NCBI GenBank assembly: GCA_039928615.1
Contig: JBDSSS010000142.1
Coordinates: 1 to 16,127, forward strand
Length of the DNA: 16,127 nt
Source: JBDSSS01 sp039928615
Lineage (GTDB): Bacteria; Actinomycetota; Actinomycetes; Actinomycetales; Dermatophilaceae
Direction: 5' to 3'
The notes beneath the pieces were generated by a model. It saw only the letters and a program-made list of their open reading frames with translations, did not search any database and was not told where the DNA came from. The number at the start of each line of letters is the position of its first letter. Positions within the stretch are counted from its first letter, which is position 1. The position numbers and the translations under genes are program-made. Positions 6,512 through 13,265 of the stretch are shown here, one piece after another.

Positions 6512-7762
6512 ATGACTCCCGTGCAAATCGCCCAGACCCGTGCAGACCGGCTCCCCACCACCGAGCTCCTCGACGAGGATGCGCTCCCACCGGGGTTCGT
6601 CGTCGACTCGAGCTACGAGGAGCGGCGCCTGACCGAGGTGCGCCGCCTGGGGCTGCTCGACAACGAGCCCGAGGAGCGGCTCTCGAGGGTGGTCCGGCTG
6701 GCGGCGATGGTGCTCGGCCTCGACTCCGTGTCGATCAATCTCGTCGACCGCGACCGGGTCTTCTCGGCCGCGTCGATCGGGGCGCCCGTCCGCGAGATCC
6801 CGCGCGACGGCAGCTTCTGCAGCCTGGCCATCCAGCAGCCCAACCTCATGGTGGTGCCCGACGCCAGCGCCGACGCGCGCTACCGGGACTTCCCGTTCGT
6901 CCAGCACGGGATCCGCTTCTATGCCGGACAACCCCTCGTCGGCCCGGGCGGCTACCCCGTGGGCGCGCTCTGTGTGTGGGGCAGGGACCCGCGCGACCTC
7001 AGCCCGCGCGAGCAGGAGACGCTGCGCGACCTGGGTGACCTGGTCTCGCGTGAGCTCGCAGAGGAGGCTGAGGTCATCCGGGCGAGCGAGGTCCAGGCGG
7101 CGCTGGTGCCGACCGCCGTGCCCGACCTGCCCGGGTACGAGGTCGCCGGTCAGTGCCTGCCCTCCCGCAACCTCAGCGGTGACTTCTACGACTGGCACCC
7201 CATTCGCGACACCCTGCAGATCACGATCGCCGACGTGATGGGCAAGGGGGTCGGGGCGGCGATCATCGCGGCGGGCCTGCGCGCCCTCCTGCGTGGCGCC
7301 TCCCGGCACAACGAGCTCGACGAGGCCGTCGCCCGTGCGGCGTCGAGCATGGACGGCGACTTCACGGCGACCGGAGCGTTCGCGACCTTGTGGACGGCCC
7401 GCCTCGACCCGCGGACGCACGTCCTGCAGTACGTCGATGCCGGTCACGGACTGGCGATCATCCTCTCGCCCGACGGGTCGATCAGGAGACTGGCGAGCAG
7501 CGGGATGCCCATCGGGGCGCTCCAGGGGGACCGCTGGACCATGCACGAGGACCATCTGGCGCCGGGCGAGATGCTCGTCTCGACCTCCGACGGGACCCTC
7601 GACCTCTTCCCCGACCTCCGTTCGGTTGGGACGGCGCTGCGACAGATCGCGGCGCATTCACGCTCGGCGGAGGAGCTCGTGCAGTCGATGGTCGACCTCG
7701 CGCGCCAGGGGGCGGCCAGCGACGACGTGACCTTCCTCGCCCTGTGGCGCACGGGTCCGTAA
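6512..7762 (+). CDS. GAF-domain SpoIIE-family PP2C protein phosphatase
   Basis: This 416-residue protein is a signal-responsive serine phosphatase of the RsbU/SpoIIE kind. A GAF sensor domain occupies roughly 38-185 (opening EERRLTEVRRLGLLD, with the core GSFCSLAI and FYAGQPLVGPGGYPVGALCVWG). A PP2C domain occupies about 205-414. The metal-binding set appears intact: SGDFYDW (222-228, D224), DVMGKGVGAA (D241), DAGHG (D309), SDGTLDLF (D360) and ASDDVTFLAL (D404, D405). Such enzymes dephosphorylate STAS antagonists, and a STAS gene lies two genes downstream. ATG 6512 has GAAGG (6501-6505) 6 bases upstream; an in-frame ATG at 6455 would place 19 atypical residues across the terminator. Its TAA overlaps the next ATG by one base (TAATG), so translation is coupled to the glycosyltransferase. 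GAF ligand unknown. Confidence 0.93.
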   Translation: MTPVQIAQTRADRLPTTELLDEDALPPGFVVDSSYEERRLTEVRRLGLLDNEPEERLSRVVRLAAMVLGLDSVSINLVDRDRVFSAASIGAPVREIPRDGSFCSLAIQQPNLMVVPDASADARYRDFPFVQHGIRFYAGQPLVGPGGYPVGALCVWGRDPRDLSPREQETLRDLGDLVSRELAEEAEVIRASEVQAALVPTAVPDLPGYEVAGQCLPSRNLSGDFYDWHPIRDTLQITIADVMGKGVGAAIIAAGLRALLRGASRHNELDEAVARAASSMDGDFTATGAFATLWTARLDPRTHVLQYVDAGHGLAIILSPDGSIRRLASSGMPIGALQGDRWTMHEDHLAPGEMLVSTSDGTLDLFPDLRSVGTALRQIAAHSRSAEELVQSMVDLARQGAASDDVTFLALWRTGP

Positions 7763-9711
7763 TGCACCGGGCCCTCGTCCGGCTGCTCGTCACCGGGACG
7801 CTGCTCTTCGGCACGATCTACGTCGGCTGGCGCTGGGGTTTCTCGGTCAACTGGGCGGCGTGGTGGATCGCGGTGCCGCTCGTCGTCGCCGAGACCTACT
7901 CCCTCATCGACGCGTACCTCTTTGGGCTGACTGTCTGGCGGATCAAGGAGCGGCCTGCTCCGGAGCCCCCGGCCCCTGACGCGACCGTCGACGTCTTCAT
8001 CACGACCTACAACGAGCCTGTCGAGATGGTCATGGCGACGGCGCGTGAGGCGCTGGCGATCCGGCACCCGCACACGACGTGGGTGCTCGACGACGGCGAC
8101 CGACCCGAGATGCGCGACGCCGCAGCCGCAGGCGGGGTGCAGTACCTCACCCGCACCGAGAACTGGCGTGACCGTCCGCGCCACGCGAAGGCCGGCAACC
8201 TCAACAACGCGCTGCTCCTCACCGAGGGCGAGTTCATGCTCATCCTCGATGCCGACCAGATCCCCGACCCGCGGATCCTCGACCACACCCTCGGGTACTT
8301 CCGTGATGACCGGGTGGCGCTCGTGCAGACCCCCCAGTGGTTCAGCAATGTCACCCCGTCCGACCCCTTGGGCAGCCAGGCCCCGCTCTTCTACGGTCCG
8401 CTCCAGCAGGGCAAGGACGGCTGGAACGCCGCCTTCTTCTGCGGCTCGAATGCCGTCCTGCGCCGTGATGCCCTCATGCAGCTCGGCATCGTCGGCTACG
8501 TCCGCGACGTCCGCCACGCGGTCGACCGGGCCCTGCGGACCTCCTCTCGGGTGCTCACGAAGGCGGCCCGGACGACCTCCTCCGACGCCGGCGGTGAGGC
8601 GTTGGAGAAGGTGCGGGAGGCCGTCTCCCACGCCCGCAACCAGGTGTCGCTCGGGGTCCCGGTCAGCGAGGTGACCTGGGCCCTTCGCGGCGCGGTCGAC
8701 GCTGCGAGCCGCACCGTCGTCGACGAGGACCTGCGCTCGATCCGCGCCGACCTTGCCGTCATCAACGCGCTCACCCAGGCGGGTATCGAGAGCGACCCCG
8801 GCTCGGTGCTCGTCCACGACGAGGCACTCGACGCGCTCGCCGAGCGAGACCTCTCGCCCCTCGCCTCGCTCACGGCGGTCGCCGGTCTCGTGCGGGCCGT
8901 GGACGTGGGCCTCGACGACGAGGCCCAGCCGATGATGCCGCTCGCCACGGTGTCGGTCACCGAGGACATGGCGACGTGCATGCGGCTGCACGGGCTCGGG
9001 TGGTCATCGGTCTACCACCACGAGATCCTCGCCCACGGGCTGGCGCCCGAGGACCTCGGCACCATGCTCCAGCAACGGTTGCGCTGGGCCCAGGGGACCA
9101 TGCAGGTCATGATGCGGGAGAACCCGCTCGTCCAGCGCGGCCTCACCGTCCCGCAACGGCTGATGTACTTCTCGACGATGTGGAGCTACCTTTCCGGCTT
9201 CGCGACGGTCGTCTACCTCGTGGCGCCGGTGCTCTACCTCTGCTTCGGAGTCCTCCCGGTGGAGGCCTACGGCCTGGAGTTCATCGCGCACTTCGTGCCC
9301 TACATCGTGATGAACCAGCTGCTCTTCCTCGTCGTGGGACGCGGTGTCAAGACGTGGCGCGGCCAGCAGTACAGTCTCGCCCTCTTCCCGCTGTGGATCC
9401 GGGCCTGTACGACCGCGGCCTCCAACGTCGTGCTCGGGACACCGCTGGGGTTCGTCGTCACGCCGAAGACGCGCCAGGCGACCGCGGGTTTCCCGGTGCG
9501 GCTCGTCCTGCCCCAGCTGATTGCCAGCGTTGTCCTCGTCAGTGCCGCCATCGTGGGCGTCGTCCGGCTCCTCCTGGGTGCTGACAACACCGGGATCGGT
9601 ACCCTCGTCAACGTCCTCTGGGTCGGCTACGACCTCGTTGCCCTCTCCGTCATCTTCCAGGCCGCCCTCTTCCGTGGCCCCGACTCCGAAGTGGAGCCCC
9701 CCGCCGTATGA
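7762..9711 (+). CDS. Cellulose-synthase-like GT2 glycosyltransferase with large insert
   Basis: This is a 649-residue inner-membrane processive glycosyltransferase of the BcsA/CesA type. Two membrane helices lie at about 7-55 and several more from 470 to 635. The GT-A motifs are complete: VLDDGD (108-113), LDADQIP (162-168, DxD), FFCGSN (225-230), VTED (399-402) and QQRLRW (437-442). FVVTPKT (564-570) resembles the gating-loop end of BcsA, but no PilZ domain follows, so direct c-di-GMP control as in BcsA is unlikely. The distance from FFCGS to TED is about 171 residues where BcsA has about 22, an insert of some 150 helical residues (near 243-398) matching nothing I recognise. The polymer made is unknown; beta-linked glucan or mannan is plausible given the GH26-like gene nearby. 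The start overlaps the phosphatase stop, and the stop overlaps the STAS start (ATGA). Confidence 0.9.
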   Translation: MHRALVRLLVTGTLLFGTIYVGWRWGFSVNWAAWWIAVPLVVAETYSLIDAYLFGLTVWRIKERPAPEPPAPDATVDVFITTYNEPVEMVMATAREALAIRHPHTTWVLDDGDRPEMRDAAAAGGVQYLTRTENWRDRPRHAKAGNLNNALLLTEGEFMLILDADQIPDPRILDHTLGYFRDDRVALVQTPQWFSNVTPSDPLGSQAPLFYGPLQQGKDGWNAAFFCGSNAVLRRDALMQLGIVGYVRDVRHAVDRALRTSSRVLTKAARTTSSDAGGEALEKVREAVSHARNQVSLGVPVSEVTWALRGAVDAASRTVVDEDLRSIRADLAVINALTQAGIESDPGSVLVHDEALDALAERDLSPLASLTAVAGLVRAVDVGLDDEAQPMMPLATVSVTEDMATCMRLHGLGWSSVYHHEILAHGLAPEDLGTMLQQRLRWAQGTMQVMMRENPLVQRGLTVPQRLMYFSTMWSYLSGFATVVYLVAPVLYLCFGVLPVEAYGLEFIAHFVPYIVMNQLLFLVVGRGVKTWRGQQYSLALFPLWIRACTTAASNVVLGTPLGFVVTPKTRQATAGFPVRLVLPQLIASVVLVSAAIVGVVRLLLGADNTGIGTLVNVLWVGYDLVALSVIFQAALFRGPDSEVEPPAV

Positions 9712-10043
9712 ACCTCGAGACCTCCCCCCAAGGGACCGACGCCATCGTGATCCGCTGCGACGGACGGCTGACCATGGCCACCGCCCCCGCCCTCAAGGCA
9801 GCCGTCGCCGCGACGATCACCGACGAGCGCCCGCGCGTCGTCGTCGACCTCACCGGCATCGCCTTCGTCGACTCCTCCGGACTCGGCGCGCTCGTCAGCG
9901 GGCTGAAGGCGACTCGTCAGGCCGGTGGTGACCTGCGCATCGTCGGAGTCGGTGACCAGGTCCGCACCGTCCTCAGCCTGACCAACCTCGACCGTGTGCT
10001 GCACCCCTACGACAAGATCGAGGACGCCACCCATGCCTGGTGA
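9708..10043 (+). CDS. STAS-domain anti-sigma factor antagonist
   Basis: This 111-residue protein is a single STAS domain of the SpoIIAA/RsbV class. The phosphorylation loop VDSSGLGALVSGL (54-66) is intact, with serines at 56 and 57; in this family one of these is phosphorylated by a cognate HATPase kinase and dephosphorylated by a SpoIIE/PP2C phosphatase. Both partner types are encoded in the same operon. Its ATG overlaps the glycosyltransferase stop (ATGA), and the kinase gene starts inside its 3' end. The unphosphorylated form would bind and sequester the kinase. Because no sigma factor gene is present, the final target is either encoded elsewhere or is not a sigma factor. Confidence 0.93.
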   Translation: MNLETSPQGTDAIVIRCDGRLTMATAPALKAAVAATITDERPRVVVDLTGIAFVDSSGLGALVSGLKATRQAGGDLRIVGVGDQVRTVLSLTNLDRVLHPYDKIEDATHAW

Positions 10044-10455
10044 CTACACGGTGGCGACGCTCGCGGTCCCCGAGAGCCTCGACCTGCTCCACGAGCTGCT
10101 CGAGCGGGTGTCCGGCGAGCACCCCGACGTCGCGCCTGACGACCTGATGATGTTCGAGACCGCGATCATCGAGATCGCCGGCAACGTCGTCGAGCACGGG
10201 AGTCCGGTCGGACAGGTCGTCTACGAGTTCACGCTCGATGTCTTCCCCGACCGTCTCGAGGCCGAGCTGATCGACAACGGATACGCGTTCGCCGAGGCAG
10301 AAGGCTCCGGCGTCGTCGACGGCGCGAGCCTGCCCGACGATGCCATGGACGAGGCCGGCCGCGGCCTGTTCCTCGCGGTGGCGGTGCTCGACGAGCTGCG
10401 CTACTCCCGGGTCGCCGGTCGCAACGTGTGGAACATGGTGCGTCGCCGGTCCTGA
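10033..10455 (+). CDS. HATPase anti-sigma factor/serine kinase (RsbW/SpoIIAB-like)
   Basis: This 140-residue GHKL-type ATPase is of the RsbW kind. The N-box is ETAIIEIAGNVVEHG (42-56, with E47, N51 and H55). The G1 box is reduced to DNGYAF (81-86) in place of DxGxG, and the G2 box is DEAGRGLFL (106-114). Family members phosphorylate a STAS protein and, when free of it, bind a sigma factor or another target. ATG 10033 overlaps the end of the STAS gene by 11 bases and has GAGGA (10020-10024) 8 bases upstream, so coupled translation at near-equal amounts with its partner is likely. It is the last gene of the operon; a strong hairpin starts 11 bases after its stop. Confidence 0.92.
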   Translation: MPGDYTVATLAVPESLDLLHELLERVSGEHPDVAPDDLMMFETAIIEIAGNVVEHGSPVGQVVYEFTLDVFPDRLEAELIDNGYAFAEAEGSGVVDGASLPDDAMDEAGRGLFLAVAVLDELRYSRVAGRNVWNMVRRRS

Positions 10456-10465
10456 GACCGCCGCG

Positions 10466-10491
10466 GGCGACGGGGCCGCGGTCCCGTCGCC
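10466..10491 (+). terminator. Hairpin terminator after the partner-switching operon
   Basis: GGCGACGGG (10466-10474) is perfectly complementary to CCCGTCGCC (10483-10491), and the inner bases pair further around a CGCG turn. It starts 11 bases after the kinase stop codon and lies between convergent genes. There is no T-tract, as is usual for GC-rich actinobacterial terminators. It could also stop readthrough from the hydrolase gene on the other strand. Confidence 0.65.
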
Positions 10492-10500
10492 TCGATCGGT

Positions 10501-10550
10501 CGTGCTTGGTGGTGCTCGGTCGTGCTCGGTCGTGCTCGGTCGTGCTCGGT
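10501..10550. repeat. Tandem repeat, 10-bp unit x5
   Basis: Five consecutive 10-bp units CGTGCTCGGT fill this interval. The last three are identical; the first has one substitution (CGTGCTTGGT) and the second one (GGTGCTCGGT). The last base is part of the stop codon of the convergent glycoside hydrolase. A small hairpin, GCTCGG-TCAG-CCGAGC (10544-10559), forms from the last unit and the hydrolase 3' end. The period is close to one helical turn. Confidence 0.85.
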
Positions 10551-11601
10551 CAGCCGAGCGTGGACACCCCGGTGCGGAACGCGTCCAGCGAGCCGGGGGA
10601 GCTGTCGATCCGCCAGTTCGTCTCCTTGTCGAAGTCGAACCAGGTGACACCGCGGATCTCGGGGTGGTCCGCGAGGGACGCGAACATGTCGGTCACCCAC
10701 GCAGCCTTGTCGCCACCCACCTCGGTGCACCCGGTCTCACCGACGACGATAGGCCTCGAGGTGAGCTGCTGCACCTCGGCGACGGTGGGTCCGAAGACTC
10801 CCCAGAAGGGCGTCCACGACGTCCCCGTCAGCAGTGTCGACCAGTTGTATCCGTGAGCGCCACCTGGTCGACATAGCCGTCGCCGGGATAGAGCCCCGAG
10901 ACAGGGGTGGAGCCGGGGAAGGAGACGTTGGGCGACCAGGCCCACGTGACGTTGGTCGCGCGTGCGGCGACGAACAGATCGTGGACGTGGCGGTAGGCAC
11001 GGACGAAGTCGCCGGGGGCGTTGCCGTTCGCCTGCTCGGCCCACGGGTACCAGGACCCGTTCATCTCGTGGCCGAAGCGCAGCACCACGGGAGTCCGAGC
11101 AGCCCGGGCCTGGCCGGCCCATCGGGAGATGTAGGCGTCGTGGGCCCCGTTCGCGATGGCGGCGAGACGGTAGGCGGGCTGGTCTGCTCCCGACGCCGGG
11201 TCCCACGGCTCCCACGTGATCTCGGGGGTCGCGCCCGAGGCGGCCACGGCGCGGACGTCCGCCGAGGGGAAGTCCGTCCGGGACGACCACGCGACGTACC
11301 ACATGACGAGGGAGGGGGCCTGTCCGAGCTGGGTCGTGAGGGTGCGGACCCCCGAGAGGTCGGTCGGTGCCCCGGGCTCGGCCACTCCGAACGTCACGGC
11401 CGACGTCACCGGGCGGGGGGACTTGGCGTGGGGAGCCGGTGATCCCTGCGTCATCGCTGCGGCCGCCACCGGCCGGAGGGCCTGAGCCGAGGTCATCGTG
11501 GCCGCGGTCAGCGCGAACGCCCCGAGGAGGGTGAGGACAGCGAGCAGGGCAGTGGACCGCGGGCGAGCCGATCGGCGAGGAGCCTGACGAGATGCACTCA
11601 T
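10550..11601 (-). pseudogene. Secreted GH26-like glycoside hydrolase, frameshifted
   Basis: Two reading frames together encode one 350-residue protein. The N-terminus is a signal peptide or anchor: a basic start (MSASRQAPRRSARPRS), then a hydrophobic run to about residue 38 and an Ala-rich segment. The domain looks like GH26 (beta-mannanase/endoglucanase type): FGHEMNGSWYPW (177-187) holds the likely acid/base E179, and PIVVGETGC (284-292) holds the likely nucleophile E289. The frame breaks after codon 249 (CTC ending at 10855): one base is missing, and restoring a G would give VALDGYNW, as expected in this family. As it stands, translation ends at 10828 after 257 residues without E289. This is either a recent mutation or a sequence error. 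ATG 11601 has a GGAG 11 bases upstream that lies within inverted repeats. It is convergent with the glycosyltransferase operon and may act on the same polymer. Confidence 0.85.
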
Positions 11602-11605
11602 GCGG

Positions 11606-11633
11606 GGAGACTCCGGTGCTCGGTGGGGTCTCC
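11606..11633 (-). other. Inverted repeat in hydrolase leader
   Basis: GGAGAC (11606-11611) and GTCTCC (11628-11633) are inverted repeats just before the hydrolase ATG. The candidate Shine-Dalgarno GGAG lies inside the proximal arm, in GGAG-T-CTCC on the minus strand. Folding could mask the ribosome-binding site, but the stems are short. Confidence 0.3.
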
Positions 11634-11731
11634 AGCGTATCGACGGAGGTCCTTGATATCCCTTATGTCCTGTACTGCTCATGGTCAGGATCTGGCAAAT
11701 CTTCGCTGCGATGACGCGGCCGGCGCAGTCG

Positions 11732-12193
11732 TCAGTCCTCGATGACGTCGAGTCCCGCCTCCCGCAACCGCGAGAGACGGGCGAGCATGTCCTGGAGCAT
11801 CTCGGGGGAGTGGCCCTGCCACCGCTCCAGCTCACCGACGACCCTCAGGGGGTCGCCGCTGCGGTAGGACTGCGTCGGGTTGCCGGGGAAGCGCTTGTCC
11901 GTGACGTTGGGGTCGTCCTCGAACGGCCCGAGGGGCTCCACGACATAGACGTGTCCGCGTCCTTCGTCGCCCGAGAGCGCGCCGGCCAGCTCTGCCCCCC
12001 ACGCGGCCGTCTCCTCCAGCGTGGTGAAGTACACGTGCGCCAGCGCACGTGCCGGCCGGAAGTGGGAGCCGTGACCGGGCTCCACCTCGTCGCCGGTCTC
12101 GAGCGCAACGGCCGTCCCGTGGAGGAAGGGACCATCGACGTGTCGACAGTTCGCCAGCGTCACCCGGGTCCGGGTGGTCGAGTCCTCGGTCAT
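11732..12193 (-). CDS. arr: NAD(+)-rifampin ADP-ribosyltransferase
   Basis: The 153-residue protein is an Arr enzyme, which inactivates rifamycins by transferring ADP-ribose from NAD+ to the C23 hydroxyl in the cytoplasm. It follows the known Arr layout: GPFLHGT (21-27, H25 corresponding to H19 of the M. smegmatis enzyme), HVYFT (53-57, Y55 to Y49), and FEDDPNVTDKRFPGNPTQSYRS (91-112, D94 to D84). VVGELERWQGHSP follows, as in the family. Length is typical. ATG 12193 is preceded by AAGGAG (12198-12203) with 4-base spacing. It stands alone: the broken hydrolase lies 130 bases downstream, and the DUF4440 gene diverges from it. No integron or transposase sequence surrounds it and its base composition matches its neighbours, so it looks like a native actinobacterial arr rather than a recent import. 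Confidence 0.95.
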   Translation of the reverse strand: MTEDSTTRTRVTLANCRHVDGPFLHGTAVALETGDEVEPGHGSHFRPARALAHVYFTTLEETAAWGAELAGALSGDEGRGHVYVVEPLGPFEDDPNVTDKRFPGNPTQSYRSGDPLRVVGELERWQGHSPEMLQDMLARLSRLREAGLDVIED

Positions 12194-12279
12194 GGCACTC
12201 CTTCGTGGTCTCGCTCTCGCCTCCTCCATGGTGGCTCACGTGGGTTGGTGGCGGGCGCGATCGGGGCCAAGGGTCGTGC

Positions 12280-12285
12280 CAGAGT
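12280..12285 (+). promoter_or_regulatory. Possible leaderless -10 box of DUF4440 gene
   Basis: CAGAGT lies 6 bases before the ATG at 12292, the position expected for a leaderless promoter, and no Shine-Dalgarno is present. The first base departs from TAnnnT, so this is tentative. Confidence 0.3.
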
Positions 12286-12291
12286 TTCTCC

Positions 12292-12699
12292 ATGAACGCG
12301 ACCGAGCCCGAGGACGCCCACGCACAGATCGCTGCGGTCATCGCCGCCGAGCGGGAGACCCTGTCGCGTGTATGCCGCCTCGACCCCGCCGCGCTCGATG
12401 CGTTCCTCGCAGACGACTTCCACGAGTTCGGCCGGTCCGGGGGTGAGCTCACCAAGGTGGGCACGGCAGAACGCGTGGCCCGCGGCACCGCCGAGGACTC
12501 CAAGGACTCCGGGAACTCCGAGGGCTCAGAGGAGATTACCGTCGAGCACCTGCGAGGCCAGCTCGTATCGGACGGCGTCGTCATGGTGAAGTACACCGCA
12601 GCCGCGGGCGGGCGCCGGACCCACCGCACCTCGCTCTGGCGTCACGACCCGCTCAGGGGGTGGCAGCTGTTCCACCACCAGGGGACGCCGACGGACTGA
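12292..12699 (+). CDS. DUF4440/NTF2-like (SnoaL-fold) protein
   Basis: This is a small soluble protein of 135 residues resembling the DUF4440 branch of the NTF2/SnoaL fold: an N-terminal helix AQIAAVIAAERETLSRVCRLDPAALDAFLADDFHEFGRSG, then beta strands ending TSLWRHDPLRGWQLFHHQGTPTD. Members are small cone-shaped dimers that bind or isomerise small molecules; no specific substrate can be named. An acidic, Ser-rich loop (AEDSKDSGNSEGSEE, about 68-82) is probably flexible. ATG 12292 gives the natural family start; the upstream open frame overlaps arr promoter sequence. It diverges from arr with 98 bases between and converges on the MarR-type gene with a 5-base gap between stops. Confidence 0.8.
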   Translation: MNATEPEDAHAQIAAVIAAERETLSRVCRLDPAALDAFLADDFHEFGRSGGELTKVGTAERVARGTAEDSKDSGNSEGSEEITVEHLRGQLVSDGVVMVKYTAAAGGRRTHRTSLWRHDPLRGWQLFHHQGTPTD

Positions 12700-12704
12700 T
12701 GAGC

Positions 12705-13193
12705 TCAGCGGTCAGGTGTCGTGGCCGCGATCACGCGCGTCAGGGAGGCGTGGAGCTCCTGGAGCTGCTCGACCGGCATACCGAGGGCCGCGATGATCTG
12801 TGGGGGGACGTCCAGGGCGCGTTCCCTCAGCGCGCGCCCCCGCTCGGTGAGGGTGACCGCCAGGGCTCGGTCGTCTCGCGGATCCCGGTCCCGGGCAACC
12901 AGTCCCGCGGACTCGAGCCGCTTGAGCAGCGGCGACAGCGTGGCCGGTTCGAGACTGATGAGACGACCGATCTCGCGGACGCTGAGCGGCGACCGCTCCC
13001 ACAGGGCCAGCATGACGAGGTACTGGGGATGGGTGAGCCCGAGCGGCTCGAGCACGGGCCGGTAGAGGGCGATGACGTTGCGCGTCGCGACCGCCAGGGC
13101 GAAGCACACCTGTCGGTCGAGCTGGAGCAGGTCGTCCGGTGAGCCGGCTCCCTCAGCGGCGTCGGTCGTCGGGGTCGGCCGTTCGTCAGTCAT
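12705..13193 (-). CDS. MarR-family regulator, OhrR-like one-cysteine peroxide sensor
   Basis: This 162-residue winged-helix repressor matches OhrR closely at the N-terminal helix: LLQLDRQVCFALAVATRNVIALYRPVLEPLGLTHPQYLVMLALWE. C30 aligns with the reactive cysteine of OhrR and is the only cysteine, as in one-Cys OhrR proteins that sense organic hydroperoxides. Y44 and Y58 lie where OhrR tyrosines hydrogen-bond to it. The DNA-binding part is LSVREIGRLISLEPATLSPLLKRLESAGLVARDRDPRDDRALAVTLT. No ohr gene is adjacent, which is unusual; the divergent gene encodes a 65-residue protein. The ATG has GAAGGAG 5 bases upstream. A cluster of CTAA/TTAG palindromes in the shared intergenic region is a likely operator for autoregulation. 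Confidence 0.9.
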   Translation of the reverse strand: MTDERPTPTTDAAEGAGSPDDLLQLDRQVCFALAVATRNVIALYRPVLEPLGLTHPQYLVMLALWERSPLSVREIGRLISLEPATLSPLLKRLESAGLVARDRDPRDDRALAVTLTERGRALRERALDVPPQIIAALGMPVEQLQELHASLTRVIAATTPDR

Positions 13194-13218
13194 GGCGACT
13201 CCTTCGGAGAACGTGGCA

Positions 13219-13224
13219 TAGTGT
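13219..13224 (+). promoter_or_regulatory. Possible -10 box of 65-residue protein gene
   Basis: TAGTGT would place transcription initiation near 13231, directly at the palindromes, giving a leader of about 35 bases before GTG 13266. No clear -35 is visible. Confidence 0.35.
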
Positions 13225-13229
13225 GGACC

Positions 13230-13248
13230 CTAACAGTTAGTGCACTAA
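13230..13248. promoter_or_regulatory. Operator-like overlapping palindromes
   Basis: CTAAC-A-GTTAG (13230-13240) overlaps the perfect 12-bp palindrome TTAGTGCACTAA (13237-13248), giving three alternating CTAA/TTAG half sites. The AT-rich composition contrasts with the surroundings, and the position lies between divergent genes, one of them a MarR regulator. This is the kind of site MarR-family dimers bind. Confidence 0.65.
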
Positions 13249-13265
13249 TCAAAAGGAGTCCTATC

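Noticed and set aside
5102..7657. An 851-codon minus-strand open frame
   Set aside because: It crosses rnpB and is antisense to the phosphatase and spermidine-synthase-like genes. The composition is that of a shadow frame.
7444..8991. A 515-codon minus-strand open frame
   Set aside because: It is antisense to the glycosyltransferase and phosphatase, low in hydrophobic core patterns, and has no recognisable motif.
10501..10550. CRISPR array
   Set aside because: The units are 10 bp, directly abutting, without spacers and without cas genes.
11732..12193. Recent mobile acquisition of arr
   Set aside because: No integrase, transposase, attC-like site or composition shift is visible around it, and arr is widespread in environmental actinobacteria.
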